A stretch of DNA of 64,000 nt from the NCBI RefSeq assembly GCF_022809355.1, contig NZ_JAKZMM010000008.1:1-64000 (forward strand), given 5' to 3'. The notes below the pieces were generated by a model that saw only the letters and a program-made list of their open reading frames with translations, was not told the DNA's origin and made no database searches. Source of the DNA: Parabacteroides faecalis (lineage in GTDB: Bacteria > Bacteroidota > Bacteroidia > Bacteroidales > Tannerellaceae). The position numbers were made by a program, and so were the translations under genes. How positions within the stretch are numbered: position 1 is the stretch's first letter; each line of letters begins with the position of its first letter. Shown here in pieces: positions 9,730-18,394 of this stretch.

Positions 9730-10104
9730 ATGATTATGGCAAAAGAGAAAGTAAACTACCAGGAGGTATATGACCTCTACCAGTTATGCAGCGAGACCAA
9801 GGATCTTCGGGAGTTCTGTGCGGATTATGGAGTAAATTACGACAAGTTCATGAACTGGCAGCGTCACCAGCTGTGGAGCGAGAAGTTAGGCAAGACAGTT
9901 CAGGTTGAGCAGCCCAAGGTTGCCAAAGTCCAGATAACCGGTAAACCTTGCAACAGTCCAACCGTGAAGATGGAAGTGAAACAACCGGAAGTCGAAGCTC
10001 CTATTAAGTGGGTGAAACTGCAATTGACATCCGGCGCGACACTGTTTCTGAAAAATACCACAGTTCTTGATTTGAGCTTGTTGCTTAATAAAATGATAGG
10101 ATGA
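9730..10104 (+). CDS. tnpA: IS66 family accessory protein TnpA (Orf1)
   Basis: A basic protein of 124 residues with an N-terminal helix-turn-helix-like part (YQEVYDLYQLCSETKDLREF, DYGVNYDKFMNWQRH) and a C-terminal segment ending in a hydrophobic strand. It is the first of the three IS66 genes and is needed with TnpB for movement in characterised IS66 elements. The start is an ATG at 9730 downstream of the IS promoter, with a second ATG at 9736. TnpB follows after one base. Confidence 0.85.
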   Translation: MIMAKEKVNYQEVYDLYQLCSETKDLREFCADYGVNYDKFMNWQRHQLWSEKLGKTVQVEQPKVAKVQITGKPCNSPTVKMEVKQPEVEAPIKWVKLQLTSGATLFLKNTTVLDLSLLLNKMIG

Positions 10105-10105
10105 T

Positions 10106-10450
10106 ATGCTTGGACTGAGTGCTAACCTGAACTATTACCTGTTTAACGGTAATGTTGATTTGCGGAAAGGAATTTTCCGCCTGTGTGAGAGTATAAGGGA
10201 AGAGATGTCACTTGACCCGAGCGATGCATCCAATGTATATATGTTCATGTCCCGTAACCGGAAGGTCGTCAAGATACTTCATTACGAACGCGGTTTTTAT
10301 GTGCTTTACGAGAAACGTCCTGTCATGGGTAGATTCAAGAAACCTGTGTTTGACGAGTTGTCAAAATGCTACCGGATACAGTGGTCTGACATGGCTTACC
10401 TGACGGAAAGCATCGTAGTCGACAGGATGTATGTAACTCCTAAAGAATGA
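10106..10450 (+). CDS. tnpB: IS66 family accessory protein TnpB (Orf2)
   Basis: This 114-residue protein matches the IS66 Orf2 family: an N-terminal YYLFNGNVDLRKGIFRLCE segment, then MFMSRNRKVVKILHYERGF and LYEKRPVMGRF. It is an accessory factor for transposition with no known catalytic residues. It lies one base after tnpA and 88 bp before the transposase gene. Confidence 0.93.
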   Translation: MLGLSANLNYYLFNGNVDLRKGIFRLCESIREEMSLDPSDASNVYMFMSRNRKVVKILHYERGFYVLYEKRPVMGRFKKPVFDELSKCYRIQWSDMAYLTESIVVDRMYVTPKE

Positions 10451-10538
10451 ATAATAAGGCGTTGATTTACAAAGGAATAATACAAAAATAATCGATAAAA
10501 AGTTTGCGTAACTGCCTGATTTTTCGTACCTTTATATC

Positions 10539-12326
10539 ATGATTGATGAAAGAGCATACGAGTTACTTTGCTGCCAGCTTGGTCTGGCGAATGAGGAAAA
10601 AGCAGGGCTTCGCAAACAGAATAAAGAACTGATTGCGAGGCTTGAGTCTATTGAAAAATCCAACAGGGAGAACTCAAAAGCTCTGATTGATACAATCAAT
10701 GACCTCAAAGAATCCCTCAAAAAGCAATCGAGTACGGTTGAATATTACAGGAAAGAAATGGAACTTATGAGGAAGCAGCTTGAAGCAAAAGACGAGGTGA
10801 ACATGATGCTGGCAAATGAGATATCCAATCTCAGGCTTCAGCTTGAGGACGGCAGGAAACACCGTTTCGGCCGTACCTCAGAACAAAGAAGGCTGCTGAA
10901 CAACCGTAACATTGACAAGGCTGCAATGGAGAAGTCTGAGTATGACGGTTCTGACAAGACGGATAATGATGGTAATGATAATAAGGCCAATGGTAACGTT
11001 ACCGGCAGCAATACCTCTTCCGGTAGTGTACCTGCACAGAACTGCAGAGCTTCAAGGAAAAAGGAAACCGCACCACGTGCGGAAAAGACCAGGCTGAAGG
11101 TGGACAAGGTAGTGGTACATGAAATAGAAGACTATTACCAACTCCCGGATGGCGCAAGGCTTATGAACCGCAACGGAATGGCTGATGTGTGGGAATACAG
11201 GTTTATAGAACATGTGCGTGCCCATAACGTGGAACATGTGTACAAGGTGGCAAGGGTAAAGCTTGCAGACGGCACTTTCACTAACACGATGGAGCATCCC
11301 TTGAAAAACCTTGGAGGAATCTTCTCTCCTGAACTGCTTGCCCGTCTGCTTTGTCTGAAATATGACTTCAGTATGCCTGAAAACAGACAGATAAGACTGC
11401 TTGCAAGAGAAGGCATCCATATAAGCAATACCACGCTGAACAGCTATATCCACAACGGAATCTCCAGGCTTAGGGAGTTTATGGAAGATGTCTTCAAGAA
11501 GTTTGTACAACAGGCAAAATACCTTATGGTTGATGAGACTACCGAACTCGTTGGAGTTGAAACACCGGAAGGTAAGGCTTACAGGAGAAAGTACTTATGG
11601 GCTTTCTTTGCAAAGCATGTCAAGTTGGTTTATTATCATTACAACAACGGCAGCAGAGCATCTGATGTGGCAAAGACCTTCCTTGATCATTTTATGGGAT
11701 CTATATCTACAGACGGATATACGGTTTACAGGATGTTCGACGGAGAAGGCTCAAAGGTGCTTCATATAGGATGCTGGACGCACTGCAGGAGGTTGTGGGT
11801 TGATGCTTTGCCATCAGACAGGACGGCGATGGACATAATAGATTCTATCGGTGATTTATTCAGGAATGAAGACCTGTTCCGCACAATGAAACTCAGCAGT
11901 GAGAAGATAAAGGAAAAAAGACTTAAACTTACGGGACCTGTTCTTGAACGTATACATCATAAGGTGGTCATGATGATGCAGGATACCAAACTCATGGCAA
12001 ACGAACTGATGAGAAAGGCTGTGAACTATACGTTAAACCAGTGGAAATCCCTGAAAAATATCCTTAAGGACGGTGCGGCGGAAATATCCAACAATCTCTG
12101 TGAGCAAAGAATGAAACCTGTAAAGCTGCTGCTCAAGAACTGTATGAATATAGGAAGTGAGGCAGCCGCAGAAAACTCGGCATTCATCTTCTCCCTGATA
12201 GAAAGCTGTAAGTTGAACGATATATATCCTCAGGATTACCTGAAGCACTTGTTTGAATGTATTCTTCATGGTAAGGACTGCGACAAGAAGGCCCTTCTGC
12301 CATGTTTTTATAAACCGGAATGTTAA
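10539..12326 (+). CDS. tnpC: IS66 family transposase TnpC
   Basis: This 595-residue DDE transposase has a long N-terminal coiled coil (about residues 15-110), a low-complexity linker rich in Asn, Asp and Gly, and then the catalytic domain. Candidate catalytic residues are Asp in YLMVDETTELV, Asp in STDGYTVYRMF and Glu in NNLCEQRMKPVK. A Cys/His-containing IGCWTHCRRLWVDA block is typical of IS66. The reading frame is complete, which agrees with an active element. Confidence 0.95.
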   Translation: MIDERAYELLCCQLGLANEEKAGLRKQNKELIARLESIEKSNRENSKALIDTINDLKESLKKQSSTVEYYRKEMELMRKQLEAKDEVNMMLANEISNLRLQLEDGRKHRFGRTSEQRRLLNNRNIDKAAMEKSEYDGSDKTDNDGNDNKANGNVTGSNTSSGSVPAQNCRASRKKETAPRAEKTRLKVDKVVVHEIEDYYQLPDGARLMNRNGMADVWEYRFIEHVRAHNVEHVYKVARVKLADGTFTNTMEHPLKNLGGIFSPELLARLLCLKYDFSMPENRQIRLLAREGIHISNTTLNSYIHNGISRLREFMEDVFKKFVQQAKYLMVDETTELVGVETPEGKAYRRKYLWAFFAKHVKLVYYHYNNGSRASDVAKTFLDHFMGSISTDGYTVYRMFDGEGSKVLHIGCWTHCRRLWVDALPSDRTAMDIIDSIGDLFRNEDLFRTMKLSSEKIKEKRLKLTGPVLERIHHKVVMMMQDTKLMANELMRKAVNYTLNQWKSLKNILKDGAAEISNNLCEQRMKPVKLLLKNCMNIGSEAAAENSAFIFSLIESCKLNDIYPQDYLKHLFECILHGKDCDKKALLPCFYKPEC

Positions 12327-12356
12327 AACAAAAATATTTTCTTGCGGACATTTTTA

Positions 12357-12390
12357 TTTTATCGGCTGAAAAACAGCCGATAAAATCGTC
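12357..12390 (+). terminator. Terminator at the right end of IS66
   Basis: A perfect 12-bp stem (TTTTATCGGCTG paired with CAGCCGATAAAA, loop AAAAA) lies between the transposase stop and the right inverted repeat. It is A/T-flanked on both sides, so it can work in either direction. Confidence 0.7.
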
Positions 12391-12547
12391 GTGGCGGAAA
12401 ATAGAATGGTTACCTTTCACGAAATCATATTATATTCGTGAATAAAACACTTGTTTTTCAAGAATAGAAATTGTTGAGGATTAGATATTTAAGACATTAT
12501 TGCAATGCGGAAGGGGTGATGTGAACGACAAAAGACAAGGCGTTCTA

Positions 12548-13177
12548 TTAGAGTGGATGCTTGATAAGATTGAGAAGAATGGACGGGTCGATGGCTCGTC
12601 CTTTTTTTGTGTCTTTGAGTGTGAGGTGCAGGTGGGGACCAGTACTGCGACCACTGTTGCCTGTCAGCGCGATGATGATGCCGGGACGGACGTGGGTGCC
12701 TTTGGTGACGAGAGTTTGGGAGAGGTGGCAATAGCTGACGGTGAAGTCGCCGTGACGGAGGGTGACATAGAGGCCTGAACGTTTGTCCTTGCCTACCTTG
12801 ATGACCTCGCCGTGCATCATGGCGTATGTGGGTTCGTAATTTGCCTTCAAATCAAGCCCGTTGTGTAGGGCTTTTCTTTTTGTAAATGGGTCTCTGCGGT
12901 AGCCGAAAGGGCTGGTGACAGAGATATGACGGAGTGGACTGACAAGTGCCGTGTGGCGGTCGGTCTGCTCCGTTTGGGTTTGTAATGGGGCAAAGGCAAG
13001 AGAGTCTCGCCGCTGATGCGGCGAGCACGGAGGCAGTTGTTCGGATGTTGCGGACTGCGTCGTTTTTGGCACAGCCTTGCGGTGTACCTTAGTCTGTGTG
13101 ACGGTATTGAACTGAGCGCATACTGTTGCTGATGAACAGAATATTGCTGCTATTGTGATGAGTAGAAATCGTTTCAT
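12548..13177 (-). CDS. Secreted M23-family metallopeptidase
   Basis: A peptidoglycan endopeptidase of 209 residues when started at the ATG ending at 13177. That start gives a clean signal peptide (MKRFLLITIAAIF to CAQ, about 22 residues), so it is preferred over the upstream ATG at 13246. The M23 zinc ligands are His105 and Asp109 (HNGLDL) and His184, with His182 completing HLH (GPHLHLTL). It probably opens the wall for the transfer apparatus. It is transcribed away from the large operon at 13398, and its 3' end runs over terminator copy 2. Confidence 0.88.
   Translation of the reverse strand: MKRFLLITIAAIFCSSATVCAQFNTVTQTKVHRKAVPKTTQSATSEQLPPCSPHQRRDSLAFAPLQTQTEQTDRHTALVSPLRHISVTSPFGYRRDPFTKRKALHNGLDLKANYEPTYAMMHGEVIKVGKDKRSGLYVTLRHGDFTVSYCHLSQTLVTKGTHVRPGIIIALTGNSGRSTGPHLHLTLKDTKKGRAIDPSILLNLIKHPL
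12581..12608 (+). terminator. Terminator-like repeat (copy 2 of that at 7736)
   Basis: GGACG/CGTCC stem with seven T after it. From GGACGGGTCGATG to TTGTGTCTTT it is nearly identical to 7737-7772. It lies inside the 3' end of the M23 gene on the other strand, so in this place it may be a leftover of duplication. Confidence 0.55.
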
Positions 13178-13338
13178 GGTGCAAAAGTAACAAGCAATTC
13201 TTTGACTGGCATAAAGAACAAAGGGAAGACAAGAAGATTGTAACATAATATAGCAATCGAGTTTGATTTTTGAGCAGAAATCAAACTCAAATAATAATAA
13301 TCGTCAAAAATAACACGCATTATCTTATGCAATTCTGC

Positions 13339-13365
13339 TTGTCTCTGAATAGGTATATAACTTTG
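13339..13365 (+). promoter_or_regulatory. Promoter of the large conjugative-element operon
   Basis: TTG (13339-13341), 16-bp spacer and TAACTTTG (13358-13365), placed 33 bp before the ATG at 13398. No other clear promoter was seen for the rightward gene block to about 29.7 kb. Confidence 0.6.
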
Positions 13366-13397
13366 CATGAGTTTAATTTCAAATTCAAAGTTAAAGT

Positions 13398-14159
13398 ATG
13401 AAGCAAGTACGATTTGAAGAGAGCGAGGTGCCTTATCAGACACTGGCTCGTTTTGGTCTCACACAAGAGAAGATTGAAGACCTGCCCATGTGGGCGTTGG
13501 AAGATATTGGTCAGGGACGACGTTCACCGTTGCTGCCCATTCAGGTGAATAATGATGAGGGCGAGACATTGAAGAGCCGCACCCGATTTGCGTTGGTCCG
13601 TATGGAGGACGGCAAGGTGGATGTGGTCTTCTATCCGCAGTTGGAGAAATCACCATTGGAGGCTTTTACTCAGGAACAGCAGGAGGACTTGCTGGCTGGA
13701 AAGGCTATCCTTGCCGATGTTAAGGATGCTGATGGCAGGAGCAGCAAGGCTTTCGTGCAGATTGACACGGAGACCAATCAGGTGATGTCGGTACCTACGC
13801 CTGTCATCGGGCGCAACTTGGAGGTGCTGAAGGATGAACTGAAACTGAGTTCGGCAGAACTGACCGTGATGCAGAAGGGTGAGCCGCTCACGCTCATCAT
13901 GGAGGACGAACAGGTGACGGTGGGTATTGACCTGAACGATAAGACCGGCATAAGGATTAATCAAGGCGACAGTCAGAAGTGGAAGGAGAACACCAAGCGA
14001 GAGTGGGACAAATACACCTTCGGGTGCTATGGCTGTTGGGTAATGGGCGATGACGGTAATCTTGACTATGTGCCTGAAGAGGAATACACGGAAGAACTTT
14101 GGAATGAGCAGAAGAAGAATGGAGAGCGCAACCGCGCCTCTTTTTCCATGCACAAATAA
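13398..14159 (+). CDS. DUF4099/DUF3945-type conjugative-element protein
   Basis: This 253-residue protein has an N-terminal DUF4099-like part (EVPYQTLARFGLTQEKIEDL, LEDIGQGRRSPLLPIQ) and a C-terminal DUF3945-like part (GRNLEVLKDELKLSSAELTV, then LTLIMEDEQVTVGIDLND). These domains are common in Bacteroidales conjugative elements and plasmids, often beside a Toprim protein, but their role is not known. It is the first gene after the operon promoter. The ending WVMGDDGNLDYVPEEEYTEE is acidic. Confidence 0.75.
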   Translation: MKQVRFEESEVPYQTLARFGLTQEKIEDLPMWALEDIGQGRRSPLLPIQVNNDEGETLKSRTRFALVRMEDGKVDVVFYPQLEKSPLEAFTQEQQEDLLAGKAILADVKDADGRSSKAFVQIDTETNQVMSVPTPVIGRNLEVLKDELKLSSAELTVMQKGEPLTLIMEDEQVTVGIDLNDKTGIRINQGDSQKWKENTKREWDKYTFGCYGCWVMGDDGNLDYVPEEEYTEELWNEQKKNGERNRASFSMHK

Positions 14160-14182
14160 TCTACACATAATATAATAAGTAT

Positions 14183-14407
14183 ATGGCATCAAATAAATAT
14201 TATCCAGAGGATGTGCTCGTCGAGAAGATACAGAGCGGCGAGTACGGTTGGTTGGAGTATGTCAACCATCATTCTGCTGAATGGCAGGAAGAATATGAGA
14301 GCTATTGTCTGAACAACGGACTCTGCATTTGTGAAGAGAGTGCGGAGCAGTTTGTCCATCACAAAGATGAGGAACTGGAGAAGGCAATAGAGAACGGTGA
14401 AGCATGA
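14183..14407 (+). CDS. Small acidic hypothetical protein
   Basis: A 74-residue protein rich in Glu and Tyr with no recognisable motif. It is kept as a gene because it starts 24 bp after the DUF4099 gene, ends 38 bp before the next and runs in the same direction. No competing frame is better. Function unknown. Confidence 0.5.
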   Translation: MASNKYYPEDVLVEKIQSGEYGWLEYVNHHSAEWQEEYESYCLNNGLCICEESAEQFVHHKDEELEKAIENGEA

Positions 14408-14444
14408 TAAATGAAGAGTGAAGAATGAAGAGTGAAGAATAAGT

Positions 14445-16040
14445 ATGGCGATAAGAAAGAATACGAATCCCCAACAGATGGACCTGCAACCAGAGATGCG
14501 TGACTTGCTCATGCGCAATGGTATGCAGGCTCATGTGGTGAGTAATGGCAGCGGCTATCAGCTTGTGGTGCAAGGGCATGACAGTCCGCTGCTTACCTAT
14601 AACATCACCGAGAAGCAGATGTTGGCTCTGACCGACTGGGGTACGAATCATGCCAACAAGTTAGCCTACAATACCTTTACGGGCATTGTGGGCAACGACT
14701 TCTATATGCCCAAGAACTTCGTTCATGCACGCAATGCCAACGGTCGTGTAGCTATGGGGCTGCACGGCTATCGTGTTGGTATCGGCGAGTATGGACGGAT
14801 GGGGCGCATCGATATGCCACCACCCTTTTTAGGTTGGACACCACGCAGTCAGGAGGGATTCCATCTTCGCAGAGTTGGAGGACGATTGTTCTTCCCCGAA
14901 GCCCCGATTGTGCCTGAACGTTGGGACGGCAGAATGAAGCCTGGCGAATTGCAGAGCGGCGGTTATGGGTTCTATTATAAGGGACAGCAACAGAGTTATA
15001 GCCCTCAGCAACAGGATGTGCTGAAAGATTTGGAGGGAATCATAATGCCTTCCATCAGCCGCACGAGAAGCACGGAGCCAGCCAAGCCTTATAAGGAACT
15101 GATTACCTCGCCTGTCTATTTCACCAATGAGAAGTGGCAGGAGTGTCTGGCATCGCATGGCATCATCATTGATGAGAATGCGAAGACGCTGACCATTCAG
15201 TCGAACAGCGTCAATGCCGACATGGTGTATGACCTGACAGATGAGGAACTGAAGAAACTCACCTCCAACTCCATCAAGGAAGTGCCCGTCGTTCAACGCT
15301 TGGAACTGCTGAATGGCATCATCAAGGACGACTTTGCTGACAAAATCCTGATGGACACACTGAATAGCAAGGAGCGCATCGACCTGCATCTGCATCCCGA
15401 ACTTGAACAGGAGTTGCAGCAGCGTCAGCAACAAGACGAGGAACGGTTGCTTCCGTTGGAAGAGGACGAGACTGTCAGACGTGACGTGTTGCAAGGCGAT
15501 GCCATGGTGAGAGGTGAAGACCTTGCCTTGATTAATGAGAACAAGGGTTGGTATCGTGAGGGAGCGCATGGGCGTGAAGTGAAAGTCGGTGACATCATGG
15601 TGGAGAAAGTGCCTCCGATGGAGGGAGATAAGAAAGGCGAAGATAAGTATCGCATGACCGCCATTATCAATGGAGAAGCCATCACGCACGAAATCAAGCA
15701 GAAGGACTACGACAAGTTCTTGGCGGTGGATGACTACCATCGCATGAAACTCTTCTCCAAGGTTTTCAGTGAAGTGGATATGAAGACACGCCCCGAAACC
15801 AACGCCGGACTGGGCACGAAGATATTGGCGGCTCTGACGGCAGGAGCAGTCGTTACAGCAGAGGTGGCGCATGACATAAGCCACCATCATCACCATCCAG
15901 CCCCGGAGTTCTATGCAGAGCATCATGGCGGTCCACGTCCTTACTTCAAACCGGGAGTGGATTCGCCACAGGAGATTGCGGCAAGGTACTTTGAGGCAGA
16001 AGCAAATCATGTTGCCACGGAGATAAGGAGAGGATATTAA
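14445..16040 (+). CDS. DUF3945-type conjugative-element protein with His-rich tail
   Basis: A 531-residue protein whose N-terminal half resembles the product of 13398 in style (NITEKQMLALTDWGTNHANK, YRVGIGEYGRMGRIDMPPP). The centre has DLTDEELKKLTSNSIKEVPV repeats typical of DUF3945. A short hydrophobic stretch (AALTAGAVVTAEVAH, about residues 462-476) is followed by HDISHHHHHPAPEF. The His cluster could bind metal but is not a known site. The Toprim gene follows 30 bp later. Precise role unknown; a DNA-processing or coupling role is only suggested by context. Confidence 0.6.
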   Translation: MAIRKNTNPQQMDLQPEMRDLLMRNGMQAHVVSNGSGYQLVVQGHDSPLLTYNITEKQMLALTDWGTNHANKLAYNTFTGIVGNDFYMPKNFVHARNANGRVAMGLHGYRVGIGEYGRMGRIDMPPPFLGWTPRSQEGFHLRRVGGRLFFPEAPIVPERWDGRMKPGELQSGGYGFYYKGQQQSYSPQQQDVLKDLEGIIMPSISRTRSTEPAKPYKELITSPVYFTNEKWQECLASHGIIIDENAKTLTIQSNSVNADMVYDLTDEELKKLTSNSIKEVPVVQRLELLNGIIKDDFADKILMDTLNSKERIDLHLHPELEQELQQRQQQDEERLLPLEEDETVRRDVLQGDAMVRGEDLALINENKGWYREGAHGREVKVGDIMVEKVPPMEGDKKGEDKYRMTAIINGEAITHEIKQKDYDKFLAVDDYHRMKLFSKVFSEVDMKTRPETNAGLGTKILAALTAGAVVTAEVAHDISHHHHHPAPEFYAEHHGGPRPYFKPGVDSPQEIAARYFEAEANHVATEIRRGY

Positions 16041-16070
16041 CAATGTATAATTTACAATTTATAATTTATA

Positions 16071-17213
16071 ATGAGTAGTGAACTGACATACGATGACTTT
16101 CTGGACAGGTTGAGCATACAGGAAGTACTGGTGGACGCAGGGTATCATCTGAACAAGAGAGATGGCTTGCGTTATCCGTCGTATGTGCGTACTGACAGTG
16201 AGGGCAGACGGGTGCGTGGTGATAAGTTCATTGTCACGCAGAATGGGAAATGTTGCTTCCAACCACCGCAGCAGAAGGTGTATAATGTCATTTCGTTCAT
16301 CAAGGAGCATCCAGAAATGTTTTCAGAGAACAAGGTGGGAATGTCTCCTGACCGACTCGTCAACCTCGTCTGCAACCGACTGCTCAACCAACCCATAGAG
16401 GACAGACCATCGAAGATTACAGAACCAAGAAAGGACGGAAAGCCATTCAACCTGAATGACTACGACATCCACAAGTTCAATCCGCAGGACAGGGAAACGC
16501 AGAAAAGGTTTTATCCCTATTTTAAGTTCCGAGGCATCGACCTCTATACGCAGTATGCTTTTCATCGGCATTTCTGTCTGGCTACTAAGCATCGGACGGA
16601 TGGACTTACCTTTGCCAACCTTGCCTTTCCGCTTGTACTGCCCAAGACACCCGACAAGACTGTGGGCTTTGAGGAACGAGGACGACCGAAGATGGACGGT
16701 AGCGGCGGTTACAAGGGCAAGGCAGAAGGAAGCAACAGCAGTGAAGGACTGTGGATTGCCAACCTCACGGGCGAGCCGTTGGATAAAGCAAGCGAAATTG
16801 TATGGTTTGAGAGTGCCTACGATGCCATGGCAGAGTATCAGATAAATCCTGTAAAGATGGTGTATGTATCTACGGGCGGCACACCCACCGAGGGACAGAT
16901 GCGAGGACTTCTGTCCGTTACTCCCAACGCACGGCACTATTTGGGTTTTGACAAGGACGATGCAGGGCGGCAGTTTGTTGCAAACTTCAGGAAGGTGGCA
17001 GCAGAGATGGGCTTCCGTCACGAGCATGTGCAAGCCTATCATCCATTGGGTTGCTACAAGGACTGGAACGATGCGCTGCTCAACAAGAAATCAGCAGAAC
17101 TGATTGCCAAGGGCGAACCAGATACCTTCGACTATGCCGAGTTTATCGCAGCCGGCAAGGCAGAGAAACAAAGGGAAAAAGAAGAAAAGAACACATATCA
17201 TAGAAGCGTATGA
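16071..17213 (+). CDS. Toprim-domain protein (primase-like)
   Basis: This 380-residue protein resembles plasmid and conjugative-element primases without a helicase domain. The Toprim motifs are visible: WFESAYDAMAEY near residue 245 (catalytic Glu), GFDKDDAGRQF near 285 (Asp pair) and DWNDALL near 328. The N-terminal third may form a DUF3991-like lead-in (GYHLNKRDGLRYPSYVR). It could prime complementary-strand synthesis after transfer. Its stop overlaps the next gene by 4 bp. Confidence 0.82.
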   Translation: MSSELTYDDFLDRLSIQEVLVDAGYHLNKRDGLRYPSYVRTDSEGRRVRGDKFIVTQNGKCCFQPPQQKVYNVISFIKEHPEMFSENKVGMSPDRLVNLVCNRLLNQPIEDRPSKITEPRKDGKPFNLNDYDIHKFNPQDRETQKRFYPYFKFRGIDLYTQYAFHRHFCLATKHRTDGLTFANLAFPLVLPKTPDKTVGFEERGRPKMDGSGGYKGKAEGSNSSEGLWIANLTGEPLDKASEIVWFESAYDAMAEYQINPVKMVYVSTGGTPTEGQMRGLLSVTPNARHYLGFDKDDAGRQFVANFRKVAAEMGFRHEHVQAYHPLGCYKDWNDALLNKKSAELIAKGEPDTFDYAEFIAAGKAEKQREKEEKNTYHRSV

Positions 17214-17695
17214 GACAAGAAGATAATAGCATCATCACCTTGTGCCCCAGCATCGGACAGTTTTTCATCAACGAACTGCCTCTGTTGCTGTTGTGCGTGG
17301 CAATGCTCCTAATCGGAGGATTGCCCGGTTGTGCATATAGTACCCTGTTGCTTGTCTTCAGCCTCCTGTTCTCCCTCTGTTTACTCTACCGATTCATCTA
17401 TCTGAGGAGTATCCGCTACCATATCGGGAGCGAGCAACTCATCTGTGAGCACGGAGTGTTTCAGCGGAGCGTGAACTACATGGAGTTGTACCGAGTGGTG
17501 GACTTTGCCGAGCATCAGACATTGATACAACAGTTATGCGGACTGAAAAGCGTGACCGTGTTGTCGATGGATAGAACGACACCGAAACTGGAAATGACCG
17601 GCATCAGCAACAGCTATGACGTGGTGAGTGTGATACGAACAAGAGTAGAAACGAACAAACGAAGAAAGGGCGTATATGAGATTACGAATAGATAA
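17210..17695 (+). CDS. PH-domain-like membrane protein
   Basis: A 161-residue protein with two membrane helices (about residues 20-65, very Leu-rich) followed by a bacterial PH-like domain: IRYHIGSEQLICEHGVF, YMELYRVVDF, then SVTVLSMDRTTPKLEM. The arrangement matches the YdbT/bPH2 class. It overlaps the Toprim gene by 4 bp and the next gene by 20 bp, so it belongs to the operon. Role in transfer unknown. Confidence 0.65.
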   Translation: MRQEDNSIITLCPSIGQFFINELPLLLLCVAMLLIGGLPGCAYSTLLLVFSLLFSLCLLYRFIYLRSIRYHIGSEQLICEHGVFQRSVNYMELYRVVDFAEHQTLIQQLCGLKSVTVLSMDRTTPKLEMTGISNSYDVVSVIRTRVETNKRRKGVYEITNR

Positions 17696-18377
17696 GATTT
17701 GGTTCATTGTCGTGGCATTGGTACTGAGCGTGCCGTCAGCCCATGCACAGATTGTGACTGCCAACCCTTTGGAATGGATGGCATTAGCAGAGGGCAACGA
17801 AGCCATCAACGGTGAGATAGAGAAGGAAATCAAAGGTCAGACCAAGACTGCCCTGTTGCAGAATACCATCGCCGCAGAGTTCACCAAGATACACGAATGG
17901 GAGAAGAAGTACAACAGTTATCTGAAAACCGCCAGTGGTTATGCCTCTTCCCTCAAAGCCTGTACCTATCTGTACGACGATGGAGTGAAGATATTCATCA
18001 CCTTGTGTAAGATGCGCAAGGCCATCAACAATAATCCGCAAGGCATCGTTGCCACCCTCTCGATGAACAACCTGTATATGGAGACCGCCACGGAATTGGT
18101 GTCCGTCTTCACACTGCTGAAAGATGCAGTCGCCAAAGGAGGCAAAGAGAACATGCTGACTGGTGCGGAAAGGAGCAAGACGCTGTGGGCACTGAACGAC
18201 AAGCTGAGTGCCTTCAGCAAGAAGCTGCATCGTCTTTATCTGTCTATACGATATTACACCATGACCGATGTGTGGAACGGCGTGACGGCAGGGATGATAG
18301 ACCGAAGCAATGGAGAGATAGCCACCCAAGCCCTTAGCAGATGGCGCAGAGCAGGACGTATGACCATCAGTGATTAA
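17676..18377 (+). CDS. Secreted helical protein, probable conjugation component A
   Basis: A 233-residue protein with a signal peptide ending AHAQ (about residue 25). The rest is predicted helical, with LYLSIRYYTMTDVWNGVTAG near the C terminus. The next gene product has the equivalent KYTTMGDVWMEIDEGA, so the two are distant paralogues. They look like periplasmic components of a conjugative apparatus, like TraI/DUF4141 proteins in general style, but I cannot assign a family. It overlaps the gene before it by 20 bp. Confidence 0.6.
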   Translation: MRLRIDKIWFIVVALVLSVPSAHAQIVTANPLEWMALAEGNEAINGEIEKEIKGQTKTALLQNTIAAEFTKIHEWEKKYNSYLKTASGYASSLKACTYLYDDGVKIFITLCKMRKAINNNPQGIVATLSMNNLYMETATELVSVFTLLKDAVAKGGKENMLTGAERSKTLWALNDKLSAFSKKLHRLYLSIRYYTMTDVWNGVTAGMIDRSNGEIATQALSRWRRAGRMTISD

Positions 18378-18394
18378 CGATAAAGGAATCAGTC

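Larger units (their letters stand above)
9657..12413 (+). mobile_element. Complete IS66-family insertion sequence
   Basis: The element is 2757 bp with perfect 21-bp terminal inverted repeats at 9657-9677 and 12393-12413, starting GTAACC as in IS66. It is flanked by the 9-bp direct repeat CTTTCACGA (9648-9656 and 12414-12422), consistent with the 8-bp duplication usual for IS66. It carries three genes in the standard order and a strong internal terminator at the right end. The intact ends and duplication imply a recent, probably still movable insertion between the PIN gene and the terminator copy at 12581. Confidence 0.95.

Noticed and set aside
12414-12547. Right flank of IS66 as a possible attachment site
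   Set aside because: The only repeat found is the 9-bp target duplication; no integrase-type core was visible.
14829-16043. Long leftward frame (404 codons) opposite the DUF3945-type gene
   Set aside because: Antisense shadow; the plus-strand gene fits the operon with short gaps on both sides.
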